A DNA stretch of 64,000 nt from Candidatus Aquirickettsiella gammari (GCA_002290645.2 NMOS02000004.1:1-64000); one strand, 5' to 3'. Positions 7,961 to 17,599 are shown, counted from the stretch's first letter. Notes: generated from the sequence alone by a model not told the origin. A program made the numbers and translations.

Positions 7961-10183
7961 CTATTTTCTTTTGTTACGTTTTTTAGTTTCATGTGGAGCG
8001 CTTTTTGCCGCTGGCTCGATAAGTTCAAAATCAATTTTGCGCTGATCCAGATCAACCCGACCGACTCTCACGGGTAATCTATCACCTAAACGATAAACAA
8101 TCCCGGTACGTTCTCCTTGTAAACAATGTCGATTCGCATCAAACTGATAATAATCATTATGTAAAGCGGTCACGTGGACCAAACCTTCGACATAAATATT
8201 TCGCAACTCGACAAACAAACCAAAACCCGTCACATTGGTAATAATACCATCAAACACTTCGCCAACCCTGTCGCGCATGTATTCACATTTCAACCAATCT
8301 AATACCTCTCGAGTCGCTTCATCGGCACGTCTTTCAGTGCTGGAACAATGTTCACCCAAACGATGAATACTGGCCCTATCATAGAAAAAATCCTTGGCTT
8401 TACGTTTCGCTAATACATGTCGGATAGCGCGGTGAACTAATAAATCCGGATAACGACGAATCGGTGAGGTAAAATGGGTATATGCATCGAAGGCTAACCC
8501 AAAATGACCAATATTTTCAGGGCTATAAATGGCTTGACTGAGTGAACGCAACATAACCGTTTGAATAAGATGCGCATCGGGTCGGTGGCTAATTAATTTT
8601 AATAAAGTGGAATAGTCTTCTGTGCTAACTACTTTTTTACCGGGAAAACGTAGGCCCAGTTCCGCTAAAAAAGCTTTTAAATCGGCTAATTTCTCTTCAG
8701 CCGGCGCGGCATGGACACGAAATAAAGTCGGTATTTTGGCTTTCAGTAGAAAACGTGCCGCCGATACATTGGCTAATAACATACACTCTTCAATGATTCG
8801 ATGTGCAACGGTTCGCTCGCTGGGGATGATCTGTTTAATTTTACGATCGGGCCCAAAAATAACCTGCGTTTCGGTGCTTTCAAAATCAATCGCGCCCCTT
8901 GCTTCACGGTTCTGGCGTAACAATTGATACAAGGCATGCAAATTTTGTAAATGCGGTAATAAACTTTTATAAGCGCTAGGACATTTTTGCCTCTCTAACC
9001 AAGCCGCCACTTCGTTGTAAATCAATCGGGCCCTCGAATGGATCAGTGCGGGATAAAATTGGAACCGCTTCAATTCCCCTTTATTTGAAATCAACATATC
9101 GCACACCATACAGTGGCGATTGACGTTTGGTTTTAACGAACAAAGCTCATTGGAAAGAATTTCCGGCAGCATCGGTAAGACACTGTTTGGAAAGTAGACA
9201 GAATTACCACGTGCTTGTGCTTCTTTATCGAGCTCACTCTGCGGATTGATATAATGACTCACATCGGCAATAGCCACCACTAAACGCCATTGTTTTTTTT
9301 CTCGCTCGCAATAGACCGCGTCATCAAAATCCTTGGCATCGGCACCGTCGATGGTCACAAAAGCAAGCGATTGCAAATCAACCCGATCCGCTTGTTCATC
9401 CTGGGGTAAAACACCGGCTTGCAAGGCCGCTATTTCTTCCTGCACAGAATCGGGCCAAACATGGGGTAGATTATAATTACGAATCGCTACCTCTATTTCC
9501 AGCCCCGGCGCCATATGTTCGCCTAAGATTTCAGTAATCCTGCCGATGGCTTGTTTGCGAAAACTAGGATAACTGGTAATCTCAACAACCACTATCTGGC
9601 CCGATTTAGCGGCGCTTTGATCATCTACACCGACTAAAATATCTTGGCTAATGCGGTTATTGGAAGGAACGACAAAGGCCACTCCCTTTTCGGTAAAAAA
9701 ACGTCCCACCAATGAGGGGGTATTGCGCTCTAATACTTCAGCTATCACCCCTTCACGACGATTCCGTCTATCGGTTCCTATAACGCGTGCCAAAACACGG
9801 TCGCCATGAAAAACCAATTGCATTTGACGAGCACTTAAATAGAGATCATCACTACCATCATCCGGAACCAGGAAACCAAATCCATCACGATGACCAATAA
9901 TGCGTCCTCGCAGCAGATTCATTTTATCCGGCAAACCATAGCCTTCACGACGTGTTAAAACAATTTGACCATCTCGCTCCATCGCACGGAGACGACGACG
10001 TAAGGCCTCTTGTTGTTCCGGATCACTTAAACCCAAACACTGCGTGAGCTCTTCACGCTTGATAAGATGACCACATTTTTTTAGATAATCTAAAATATAT
10101 TCCCGGCTGGGAATCGGATTAGGGTACTTTCCAGCCTCGCGCGCTGCATGAGGATCAAGCACTGATTTAGATTTTCTCGCCAT
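7961..10183 (-). CDS. rnr: Ribonuclease R
   Basis: A 3'-5' exoribonuclease of about 740 residues that degrades structured RNA. In order: N-terminal winged helix (SREYILDYLKKCGHLIKREE), two cold-shock domains (about 75-230), the RNB catalytic domain with the Mg-binding DGADAKDFDDAVYCE near residue 275, and a C-terminal S1 domain (GEVFDGIITNVTGFGLFVEL), ending in a Lys/Arg-rich tail. I chose the ATG at 10183; an in-frame GTG lies 9 bases upstream. It ends tail-to-tail 10 bases from the orphan gene that separates it from rlmB. Confidence 0.96.
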   Translation of the reverse strand: MARKSKSVLDPHAAREAGKYPNPIPSREYILDYLKKCGHLIKREELTQCLGLSDPEQQEALRRRLRAMERDGQIVLTRREGYGLPDKMNLLRGRIIGHRDGFGFLVPDDGSDDLYLSARQMQLVFHGDRVLARVIGTDRRNRREGVIAEVLERNTPSLVGRFFTEKGVAFVVPSNNRISQDILVGVDDQSAAKSGQIVVVEITSYPSFRKQAIGRITEILGEHMAPGLEIEVAIRNYNLPHVWPDSVQEEIAALQAGVLPQDEQADRVDLQSLAFVTIDGADAKDFDDAVYCEREKKQWRLVVAIADVSHYINPQSELDKEAQARGNSVYFPNSVLPMLPEILSNELCSLKPNVNRHCMVCDMLISNKGELKRFQFYPALIHSRARLIYNEVAAWLERQKCPSAYKSLLPHLQNLHALYQLLRQNREARGAIDFESTETQVIFGPDRKIKQIIPSERTVAHRIIEECMLLANVSAARFLLKAKIPTLFRVHAAPAEEKLADLKAFLAELGLRFPGKKVVSTEDYSTLLKLISHRPDAHLIQTVMLRSLSQAIYSPENIGHFGLAFDAYTHFTSPIRRYPDLLVHRAIRHVLAKRKAKDFFYDRASIHRLGEHCSSTERRADEATREVLDWLKCEYMRDRVGEVFDGIITNVTGFGLFVELRNIYVEGLVHVTALHNDYYQFDANRHCLQGERTGIVYRLGDRLPVRVGRVDLDQRKIDFELIEPAAKSAPHETKKRNKRK

Positions 10184-10210
10184 AGTTACCACTCATTAAA
10201 TGACTTCATC

Positions 10211-10954
10211 CTAAACTATATTTCTCGCTATGTCGCCCAGTAGACTCTGCAACAGACTAAGCGCCACCAAACCCGCCGTTTCGGTTCTTAAGATCCGCGG
10301 CCCTAGGCGCAAAGGACAATAACCTGCCGCTACGGCTAATTTCGCTTCATTTTCTGACCAACCGCCTTCAGGACCTACCAATACCACCACACTTTGACAG
10401 TGCGATGACGCTAAATGATTATCTTGCCTCGCTTGCGGCAATAAAATAAGTCGTTTATCCGCTTTTAGTGCGCTTAATCCCATATCAAAGGTCATGGGAT
10501 TTTCTAGCGCCGCAAGGCGTGTTCGGCCCGATTGTTCACAGGCGGCCAATATCACACCTTGCCAATGTAAATAACGCTTCTTCCACCGCTCTGGTGATAA
10601 CTTAAGTGTGCCGTGCGCTGTTATTAAGGGGACTAATCGAGTCACACCTAACTCGACAGCTTTTTGCAAAACATAATCCATTTTATCCGATCGAAGTACC
10701 GCCTGCGCTAAAATGATATCTAAAGGTGATTCTCGTTCAACCGCCTCATAGTGACCCAGTTTTGCCGAGACAGTTTGTTTATTTTGCGCCACAATTTTAG
10801 CGTTAAATTCTCCACCGGTGCCATTAAATACAATGAAATCATCCCCGACTTGCAGACGTAATACCCGAACTAAATGCGCCGTCGCTGGTTTGGATAAGCT
10901 TATAATTTGTCCACACCTTAATGCTTGTGGTTGATAGATACGAGTTAGACGCAT
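10211..10954 (-). CDS. rsmE: 16S rRNA m3U1498 methyltransferase
   Basis: A 247-residue SPOUT enzyme that methylates N3 of U1498 in the decoding region of 16S rRNA. The N-terminal PUA-like part begins MRLTRIYQ; the methyltransferase knot carries EQSGRT, LVGPEGGWSENE and LGPRILRTETA, the three signature stretches of RsmE. It lies upstream of rnr on the same strand with a 27-base gap and is divergent from lolB. Confidence 0.95.
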   Translation of the reverse strand: MRLTRIYQPQALRCGQIISLSKPATAHLVRVLRLQVGDDFIVFNGTGGEFNAKIVAQNKQTVSAKLGHYEAVERESPLDIILAQAVLRSDKMDYVLQKAVELGVTRLVPLITAHGTLKLSPERWKKRYLHWQGVILAACEQSGRTRLAALENPMTFDMGLSALKADKRLILLPQARQDNHLASSHCQSVVVLVGPEGGWSENEAKLAVAAGYCPLRLGPRILRTETAGLVALSLLQSLLGDIARNIV

Positions 10955-11003
10955 AGAATGCTCAAATGACCTCGACTTATAGTTTACTCATAAAATTTTG
11001 GTG

Positions 11004-11615
11004 ATGAAAAAAATTAGCCTGATTATTGTAAGCGTTTTACTAGCTGGCTGTGCTAGTTTTAACTGGCAAGCCTCATCCCGCGCTCAAGCTAAAACAATCA
11101 ACCACTATCTTCCTTGGGAAAAGCGTAAAGCGCAACTTAATAACTTACAAAATTGGCAAGCCCGTGGCAATCTGGCCGCCCGTACCACAGACCAGCAGGG
11201 TGTTAATGCTTCATTTAGTTGGCAACAACACTATCATTGTTACCAACTCATTTTCTTTGGACCTTTAGGGTCACAAAGCGCCGTACTTGCCAGCAACCCC
11301 GAGCGTGTTTGTTTGACCACGCATCGACAAACCTATACCGCGCAAAATCCTGAATCTTTATTAGCCGACCAATTAGGTCTACGCTTACCGGTTTCGCAAC
11401 TTTATTATTGGTTACGTGGTTTACCGGCACCACAATCACGTTATACCACTAACTTAGATGCCTATAACCATTTACTCAAGTTACGACAATCCGGTTGGCA
11501 AGTTAACTATACTCATTATAGCAATAGTGGCGTGATCGATTTACCCGATCGTCTCGAAATTTCTAATGAGAAATGGCAAGTGCGCATTGCCATTTCTCAT
11601 TGGGATCTGCATTAA
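11004..11615 (+). CDS. lolB: Outer-membrane lipoprotein LolB (lipoprotein insertion)
   Basis: LolB receives lipoproteins from LolA and inserts them in the outer membrane. The 203-residue protein starts MKKISLIIVSVLLAGCASF: a lipoprotein signal with lipobox LAGC. The mature part shows the LolB pattern (LQNWQARGNLAAR, then NASFSWQQ and LGLRLPVSQLYYWLRGLPAP). In-frame GTG and TTG codons directly precede the chosen ATG. It is followed by ispE after 5 bases, the order seen in Escherichia coli. Confidence 0.92.
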   Translation: MKKISLIIVSVLLAGCASFNWQASSRAQAKTINHYLPWEKRKAQLNNLQNWQARGNLAARTTDQQGVNASFSWQQHYHCYQLIFFGPLGSQSAVLASNPERVCLTTHRQTYTAQNPESLLADQLGLRLPVSQLYYWLRGLPAPQSRYTTNLDAYNHLLKLRQSGWQVNYTHYSNSGVIDLPDRLEISNEKWQVRIAISHWDLH

Positions 11616-11620
11616 TTAAA

Positions 11621-12499
11621 ATGCGTAGTTGGCCAGCTCCCGCTAAATTAAATCTTTTTTTGCACCTAACCGGACGCAGATCAGATGGCTATCATGAACT
11701 ACAAACTGTTTTTCAATTAATCGATTACGGCGATGAATTAAGTTTTACCCCGCGAAAAGATCCACAGATTAATTGTACCTGTCTTTCATTATTTAACCCT
11801 ATCACAGCGGCCATTATTCCCGATGCAGACAACCTCGCCATTAAAGCCGCGCGATTATTACAAGCTAAGCTTAAAAACGCACCGGGTGTCGATATACTAA
11901 TCAAGAAACGTATTCCCATCGGCAGTGGTTTAGGTGGTGGCAGTTCCAATGCCGCCACCACCCTACTGGTTTTAAATCATTTATGGAATATCTATCTTAG
12001 CTTGGACGAGTTACTTAGCTTAGGTGCGACACTGGGCGCTGACGTGCCTTTATTTGTCAAAGGCGAAACCAGTTGGGCGGAAGGAATTGGCGAACAATTA
12101 CAAACGATTCGTTTAACGCAAAAATGGTTTGTGCTACTGATTCCACCTCTTTCTATTTCCACGGAAAAACTTTTTTCACATCCCCGATTGACATACAACA
12201 CGGCAGCCATCAAAATACAGACCTTTTTAAGCGGATCATTAGACACGCATAATGATTTTGAAAATATTCTTCGGCAGGACTATCCCATGATGGCAGAAGC
12301 CTTAGACTTTTTAAATCATTTTGCTCCCGCTCGCTTATCAGGGACTGGCGCTTGTGTTTTTGCAACACTCAATAGCAAAGCAGAAGCAGAAGCGCTATTA
12401 GAAAAAATAAAAGCGCCCTATCGGGGCTTTTTGAGTAAAGGCTTAACCACATCGCCTTTACGACAGATAATGAATAATTGGGGTGTCGCCAAGTGGTAA
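11621..12499 (+). CDS. ispE: 4-diphosphocytidyl-2-C-methyl-D-erythritol kinase
   Basis: The GHMP-family kinase of the non-mevalonate isoprenoid pathway. Seen: N-terminal PAPAKLNLFLHLTGRRSDGY, ATP-binding PIGSGLGGGSSNAA and C-terminal LSGTGACVFA. The ATG at 11621 gives 292 residues. The last six sense codons and the TAA stop lie within the tRNA-Gln gene: the residues WGVAKW are encoded by the tRNA acceptor and D arm, and the stop comes from the conserved D-loop. Cleavage by RNase P would therefore remove the stop codon from this message. Confidence 0.95.
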   Translation: MRSWPAPAKLNLFLHLTGRRSDGYHELQTVFQLIDYGDELSFTPRKDPQINCTCLSLFNPITAAIIPDADNLAIKAARLLQAKLKNAPGVDILIKKRIPIGSGLGGGSSNAATTLLVLNHLWNIYLSLDELLSLGATLGADVPLFVKGETSWAEGIGEQLQTIRLTQKWFVLLIPPLSISTEKLFSHPRLTYNTAAIKIQTFLSGSLDTHNDFENILRQDYPMMAEALDFLNHFAPARLSGTGACVFATLNSKAEAEALLEKIKAPYRGFLSKGLTTSPLRQIMNNWGVAKW

Positions 12500-12553
12500 G
12501 GCACCGGGTTTTGATCTCGGCATTCCTAGGTTCGAATCCTAGCACCCCAGCCA
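12479..12553 (+). tRNA. tRNA-Gln (UUG)
   Basis: Plus-strand cloverleaf with acceptor TGGGGTG/CACCCCA, encoded GCCA end and anticodon loop TTTTGAT, giving UUG for CAA. Its first 21 bases overlap the 3' end of ispE, and prs starts 47 bases after it. It is probably transcribed with lolB-ispE and released by tRNA processing. Confidence 0.97.
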
Positions 12554-12600
12554 ATACGATATCCATTGACCCTTTTTATTTAACACAATGAGGTTGCTCT

Positions 12601-13557
12601 GTGTCTGAAATGATGATCTTCAGTGGGAATGCCAATCGATCTTTGGCGGAAAAAGTAGCTCAACATTTAGGCAAGGAGTTAGGTAAAGCGACCGTTGGAC
12701 ATTTTAGTGACGGCGAAATCATGGTGGAAATTTTAGAGAACGTCAGAGGACAAGATGTATTTATTATGCAACCGACTTGTCCACCGGTTAACACTAACTT
12801 AATGGAACTTATCATTATGGCCGATGCCTTACGCAGAGCATCCGCCAAACGTATCACCGCAGTAGTGCCTTACTTTGGTTATGGCCGGCAGGATCGACGT
12901 ATTCGCTCTTCACGTGTCCCTATTACCGCCAGGGTCGTCGCTGACATGATGACGGCGGTCGGTATTAGTCGATTACTCACCGTGGATTTGCATGCTGATC
13001 AAATCCAAGGATTTTTTGATATTCCGGTGGATAATGTCTATGCCACACCGGAAATCTTAAAAGACATGGAAGAACAAAAAATTTACCAAGGTCACGAACC
13101 TTTAATTGTGGTTTCACCGGATGTAGGCGGCGTTGTGCGTGCCCGCGCGATTGCCAAACGTTTCAACGATGCGGATATTGCCATCATCGATAAACGACGC
13201 ACTGGCCCTAATAAAACCGAGGTCATGCATGTCATCGGGGAGGTAAAGGATCGAAATTGTTTACTCGTCGATGATATCGTCGATACCGGTGGAACGCTCT
13301 GCTTAGCGGCGCAATCTTTAAAAGAAAATGGCGCAAATCGAGTCATGGCTTATTGTACCCATCCTGTCCTGTCGGGAAATGCGCTGACTGAAATTAAAAA
13401 CTCGTGTATCCATGAACTGGTTATCACCGATAGCATCCCGCTGCGCGATGAAGTCCGTCATTGTCAAAAAATACGACAGCTCAGTCTCAGTGATATGTTA
13501 GCTAAAACCATCTGTCGTATTAATTGCGAAGAATCGGTTAGTTCGATGTTTGATTAA
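12601..13557 (+). CDS. prs: Ribose-phosphate pyrophosphokinase
   Basis: Makes PRPP from ribose 5-phosphate and ATP, feeding nucleotide, histidine and pyrimidine synthesis (PyrE at the right edge uses PRPP). The protein of 318 residues starts at GTG with GAGG upstream. Family hallmarks: [10 protein letters not shown] (ATP/flexible loop), [10 protein letters not shown], and the PRPP-binding loop [12 protein letters not shown]. Length and sequence are typical of class I enzymes. It lies behind tRNA-Gln in the lolB-ispE-tRNA-prs order. Confidence 0.97.
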   Translation: MSEMMIFSGNANRSLAEKVAQHLGKELGKATVGHFSDGEIMVEILENVRGQDVFIMQPTCPPVNTNLMELIIMADALRRASAKRITAVVPYFGYGRQDRRIRSSRVPITARVVADMMTAVGISRLLTVDLHADQIQGFFDIPVDNVYATPEILKDMEEQKIYQGHEPLIVVSPDVGGVVRARAIAKRFNDADIAIIDKRRTGPNKTEVMHVIGEVKDRNCLLVDDIVDTGGTLCLAAQSLKENGANRVMAYCTHPVLSGNALTEIKNSCIHELVITDSIPLRDEVRHCQKIRQLSLSDMLAKTICRINCEESVSSMFD

Positions 13558-13624
13558 AGCGAATAGTTAACCCTTATCGTGCACAATAAATTTGCTCTTA
13601 AAGGCTAGTACTTTGATTAAAATC

Positions 13625-13680
13625 CCCGTAGACTACGGGCCTTAACTTAGCCTGGTCGCGGGTGTTAAGTATTTTTTGAA
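13625..13680 (+). promoter_or_regulatory. Two hairpins in the prs-rplY intergenic region (terminator-like, possible rplY leader)
   Basis: Hairpin 1 is CCCGTA-GAC-TACGGG (13625-13639). Hairpin 2 pairs CTTAAC (13641-13646) with GTTAAG (13664-13669) and is followed by TATTTTTTG. The second has the form of an intrinsic terminator for prs; because it lies only 16 bases before the rplY start it could also be an attenuating leader. The stem is only 6 bp, so strength is uncertain. Confidence 0.4.
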
Positions 13681-13695
13681 TCTTGAGGAACTATT

Positions 13696-14424
13696 ATGTC
13701 TACTAATCATTTATTTGAACTCAACGCAGAAGTTCGAGAGGTGTTTGGGTCGGGTGCGAGCCGCCGTCTACGCCGTCTTGAAAATCGCGTGCCGGCTATT
13801 TTATATGGCGCTTCAGAGCCTCCCCTGCCTGTCTCTTTAGAGCATAATCAGGTCGTACGGGCATTGGAAAATGAAGCCTTTTACTCGCATATTTTAACCA
13901 TAAAAATAGACGGTGTTGAACAAAAAGCGGTACTCAAGGACCTGCAACGCCACGCTTATAAACCCCGTATCTTACATGTGGATCTGATGCGCGTTTCAGC
14001 CAAAGAAAAGATGACTTTATCCGTGCCATTGCACTTTAAAGGCGAAGAAATTGCACCCGGTGTCAAAGAAGCCGGTGGTGTTCTGAATAAATTACTCAAT
14101 AGTGTCGAAGTCCGTTGTTTACCCAGTGTCCTCCCTGAGTACATTGAAATCGATGTCTCCCAATTAGGTCTGGATGAATCGATACTTTTATCACAAATCA
14201 ATTTACCTACCGGGGTAGAATTAACCGCCGCTATCAGTCACGAAGATGATCGCCCTATTGCCAATATTCACATTCCACGTGCCATTGTCGAAGAAGAAAC
14301 AACCGCGGCGCCTGAATCCGCTGAAGTGCCGGCTATCAATGTCAAAGAGGATGCAGAAAGGGATGCCAATGATGCGGGCAAGGATGAAAAGAATAAAGAT
14401 AAGCCTGAGTCTGGCAAAAACTAA
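13696..14424 (+). CDS. rplY: 50S ribosomal protein L25/general stress protein Ctc
   Basis: Binds 5S rRNA in the large subunit. The 242-residue protein has the long Ctc/TL5 architecture: L25 beta-barrel domain (about 1-95, with AILYGASEPPLPVSLEHN) and a C-terminal TL5 domain (about 100-190, VPLHFKGEEIAPGVKEAGG). The last 45 residues form a highly charged, low-complexity tail rich in Asp, Glu and Lys. TTGAGGAAC precedes the ATG. It sits between prs and pth, the usual order in many proteobacteria. Confidence 0.95.
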   Translation: MSTNHLFELNAEVREVFGSGASRRLRRLENRVPAILYGASEPPLPVSLEHNQVVRALENEAFYSHILTIKIDGVEQKAVLKDLQRHAYKPRILHVDLMRVSAKEKMTLSVPLHFKGEEIAPGVKEAGGVLNKLLNSVEVRCLPSVLPEYIEIDVSQLGLDESILLSQINLPTGVELTAAISHEDDRPIANIHIPRAIVEEETTAAPESAEVPAINVKEDAERDANDAGKDEKNKDKPESGKN

Positions 14425-14442
14425 CTTAGCACTCAAACGCGT

Positions 14443-15033
14443 ATGTCAACTTATCCAATACAGTTGATTGCCGGCTTAGCCAATCCGGGTAAGGAATATG
14501 CTAAAAGCCGGCATAATGTCGGCGCCTGGTTGCTTGAAGCCTTGTTAAAGCGAGAGTCCTTATCGACTTTGAAGACTGAAACCCGGTTTCATGGTTTTGT
14601 TTCAAGCTGGTCACTGGCGAGCGGAAAATGCTGGTTATTCGTCCCTAGCACCTATATGAATGATTCAGGTCGAGCCATCGGGGCACTCGCCAAATTTTAT
14701 CGTATCCCACCTAAATCGATACTCATTGTCCATGACGATTTGGATCTCCTGCCCGGCGTCTGTCGATTCAAACAAGGTGGTGGTGAAGGGGGACACAATG
14801 GCTTAAAAGATATTGTGCAGCATTTACAATCGAAAGAATTTTGGCGTCTACGCTTAGGCATAGGTCATCCCGGACAACGCGACCGGGTACACGATTATGT
14901 ATTAAGTGCCCCTTCTATCGCTGATCGGCTAAAAATAGACGCATCCATCGATCGCGCACTGGATACCTTGCCCACTTTCGTGCAAGGCAATCAACAAGAA
15001 GCGCTACAAATTTTACACACGCAAGAAGAATAA
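14443..15033 (+). CDS. pth: Peptidyl-tRNA hydrolase
   Basis: Hydrolyses peptidyl-tRNAs dropped from ribosomes. The 196-residue protein shows the N-terminal signature GLANPGKEYAKSRHNVGAW with catalytic His, the YMNDSG segment, and DDLDLLPGVCRFKQGGG followed by GHNGLKD. It starts 18 bases after rplY and ends 12 bases before ychF, so the three are probably cotranscribed, as in many bacteria. Confidence 0.96.
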   Translation: MSTYPIQLIAGLANPGKEYAKSRHNVGAWLLEALLKRESLSTLKTETRFHGFVSSWSLASGKCWLFVPSTYMNDSGRAIGALAKFYRIPPKSILIVHDDLDLLPGVCRFKQGGGEGGHNGLKDIVQHLQSKEFWRLRLGIGHPGQRDRVHDYVLSAPSIADRLKIDASIDRALDTLPTFVQGNQQEALQILHTQEE

Positions 15034-15045
15034 CCGGAACAACAT

Positions 15046-16137
15046 ATGGGATTTAAATGTGGCATCGTAGGACTTCCTAATGTGGGCAAGTCGACTTTAT
15101 TTAATGCCTTAACCAAAGCGGGAATCGCCGCGGCAAACTATCCTTTTTGTACCATAGAACCTAATCTGGGCATAGTCCCTGTTCCCGATCCGAGGCTGCA
15201 AGAATTAGCTCAGATTGTTAAACCACAACGCATATTACCGACCAGTATGGAATTCGTTGATATAGCCGGTTTAGTGGCAGGAGCGGCACAAGGTGAAGGT
15301 TTAGGCAATAAATTTCTGGCCCATATTCGCGAAGTAGATGCGATTGCCCATGTCGTGCGTTGCTTTGAAGATGCTGATGTGACCCATGTCGCCGGAAAAA
15401 TAGATCCTATCGCCGACGTTCAAACCATCCATACTGAACTCGCTTTAGCTGATTTAGAAGTTGCCGAAAAAGCGCTATTACGACTTAATAAAGCCAGTAA
15501 ATCAGTGGATAAATCGGCCTTACTGAGTAAAAATTTATTAGAACGTGTTATTCCCACCCTCAATCAAGGTCAGTTGTTACGTAGCCTCACTTTGAGTGCC
15601 GATGAATTAGCTCTATTACGCCCTTATTCTTTTTTAACCTTAAAATCCACACTCTATATTGCTAATGTGGATGAAAATGGCTTTGTTAATAACCCGCTAC
15701 TGGATCAACTAAACGAATATGCAAGACAAGAAAACGCCCAGTTAGTGGCTATTTGCGCTAAATTAGAAGAAGATTGTATCGATTTAAATGAAGCTGAGAA
15801 ACAGGAATTTTTACAGGCATTTGATTTAAAAGAAACCGGCTTAGACCGCATGGTACGAGCCGGTTATGATTTACTCAATTTACAAATTTTTTTTACCGCC
15901 GGCATCAAAGAAGTGCGTGCCTGGACCGTGCATAAAGGCGCCACTGCGCCGCAAGCGGCGGCATGTATCCACACCGATTTTGAAAAAGGCTTTATTCGTG
16001 CCGAAGTGATCAGCTTTAATGATTTTATTCACTATCACGGTGAACAAGGCGCAAAGATAGCAGGTAAGCGGCGTTTAGAAGGAAAGACCTATCTCGTACA
16101 AGACGGTGATGTGATGCATTTTTTATTTAATGTTTAA
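15046..16137 (+). CDS. ychF: Redox/ribosome-associated P-loop ATPase YchF (Obg-like)
   Basis: A 363-residue TRAFAC-class NTPase with G1 [18 protein letters not shown], switch region [11 protein letters not shown]3 DIAGLVAGA and a C-terminal TGS domain (about 275-360, [20 protein letters not shown]). The family prefers ATP over GTP and modulates translation and the oxidative-stress response. It follows pth directly, a widely conserved pair. It ends convergently 13 bases before the next gene on the minus strand. Confidence 0.96.
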   Translation: MGFKCGIVGLPNVGKSTLFNALTKAGIAAANYPFCTIEPNLGIVPVPDPRLQELAQIVKPQRILPTSMEFVDIAGLVAGAAQGEGLGNKFLAHIREVDAIAHVVRCFEDADVTHVAGKIDPIADVQTIHTELALADLEVAEKALLRLNKASKSVDKSALLSKNLLERVIPTLNQGQLLRSLTLSADELALLRPYSFLTLKSTLYIANVDENGFVNNPLLDQLNEYARQENAQLVAICAKLEEDCIDLNEAEKQEFLQAFDLKETGLDRMVRAGYDLLNLQIFFTAGIKEVRAWTVHKGATAPQAAACIHTDFEKGFIRAEVISFNDFIHYHGEQGAKIAGKRRLEGKTYLVQDGDVMHFLFNV

Positions 16138-16150
16138 CATGCCCCCTTTT

Positions 16151-17368
16151 CTATAAAAAACCCGATTGGGCTGTGTGTGCATCACTCGTGACATCATCGA
16201 GCGTCGGATCGATCATAGTTGAGAAGTAACTCGCTCTACCAGCGACTCGGCTCGTGGTAGCCGCCAACAAAGTATTTCTAGCTTGATGAGAAGAATGATG
16301 ACGCCGTCGGTGTAGCAATTCTTGGCTCTGTCCTATACTGCTTTTAGCGGAAGAACAAGGTGTCCATAGTGAAGATTCTTTTCCCTCTTTTACACTCGAT
16401 TGGGAGGAAGAATAGGGTGATCGCAGCGAAGATGCTTTTCTCTGTCTTACACTCGATCGAGAGGAAGAATAAAGCAATGGTAGCAAGGGCTCTTCCCTCC
16501 ACCCGGCATGGGTTGAACCTGAAGAATAATACCTTGGTAATGGCGGCGTTTCTTCTAATGTTATATTATCTGGGCTTGATAATTGACGCGCTAGAAACGG
16601 ACCTGTTTTTTCTAATTTTGTATACGCTGGATTTGAAGAGCGGCGCGTTTTTGGCAAACATAATGGATTAAAAAATTTATAGTTATCTACAAATTGTTGA
16701 ATTTTATTCCGTCGCTGTTTATTAAAAGTACAAAAGTAATCTAAAAATTTAGGATGACGAAACCTATGATAAACGGAGGCTGACACTCCATAAGTGTGCA
16801 GAAATACACATCCCTGATAACCATACTTGTAGCTCTTAAAATCCTTTCCATCCTTAAAAAGTTGCGGATCATATTTCTTAGCAAAGCACCTTTTGTATTC
16901 ACGCGATTGCTCTGCGGTTAATTGCAAAAACATATTAGGCAAATCCGACGTGGTACTCGCCTTTGCATGAAACGAATCATCACGCGCAAATAATAAATCT
17001 TCGTCGATCTCTTTAATTCCCGTTGCGGTCATTAATTCGGCCAAGTTGACGGTATAACTTAGAATACAATCATAGATACTGCGTCCATTCACAGTATTTA
17101 TTCCCTTAGTTTGTTTAATTTTATCCGCCGCCTGTGTATAAAGAAGATGGGTGTACAGATGCAATAAATCTTTCTGGATGTGTTTAAGATCAGGGGTTAT
17201 TTTTTCGCGCTGATAAAATCTTTCAAGATAAGGAAAAACCGCCATCGTCATCATCAAAAAAATAGCTTGACCGATCAGGTCATTTAAACCAGGAATCAGT
17301 TTTATTCGCTGATAAATTCTTTCAACATCCGAATAAACTGAACTTAAAACGGGTTTCTCCTTTAACAA
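16151..17368 (-). CDS. Unknown protein with Ser-rich tandem-repeat tail; start uncertain
   Basis: I do not recognise this protein of about 405 residues. Residues 1-240 look globular and helical with many Tyr/Phe. Residues 278-350 contain about four degenerate 19-21-residue repeats around the pattern YSSSxSSVxxxKxSSLxxP, and the rest is basic and Ser-rich. The frame opens only with a TTG at 17368 and lacks a good ribosome site. An ATG at 17406 (MKFRKK) lies out of frame and would join exactly if the 8-base A/T run at 17388-17395 were one base longer, so slippage or a frameshift is possible. It is divergent from the next unknown gene. Confidence 0.6.
   Translation of the reverse strand: MLKEKPVLSSVYSDVERIYQRIKLIPGLNDLIGQAIFLMMTMAVFPYLERFYQREKITPDLKHIQKDLLHLYTHLLYTQAADKIKQTKGINTVNGRSIYDCILSYTVNLAELMTATGIKEIDEDLLFARDDSFHAKASTTSDLPNMFLQLTAEQSREYKRCFAKKYDPQLFKDGKDFKSYKYGYQGCVFLHTYGVSASVYHRFRHPKFLDYFCTFNKQRRNKIQQFVDNYKFFNPLCLPKTRRSSNPAYTKLEKTGPFLARQLSSPDNITLEETPPLPRYYSSGSTHAGWREEPLLPLLYSSSRSSVRQRKASSLRSPYSSSQSSVKEGKESSLWTPCSSAKSSIGQSQELLHRRRHHSSHQARNTLLAATTSRVAGRASYFSTMIDPTLDDVTSDAHTAQSGFL
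16319..16534 (-). repeat. Degenerate in-frame tandem repeats, about 57-63 bp each
   Basis: About four imperfect units encode Ser-rich blocks (residues about 279-350 of the host protein). At DNA level the units share AAGAATA, TCG and CCCTC-like blocks with spacing near 60 bp. Divergence between units indicates old duplications. Confidence 0.65.
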
Positions 17369-17599
17369 TAAAAATTCACGGATATAGTTTTTTTTCGAAA
17401 CTTCATTAAAAGGGGCTATGTATATTGTTTTTTCGTACTGCTCTTTTTTATCGTTTGGTATTAATATTCTGATAACGATTAAGCATTCACATTGAGCAAA
17501 AATTTGCTAAAATACACGGACAAGTTACTTTTTAGTGATTTTATCCATTATAATCAACGCAATTTAGCCACAATAGCCTAAAAAATAATTAAACAATTT

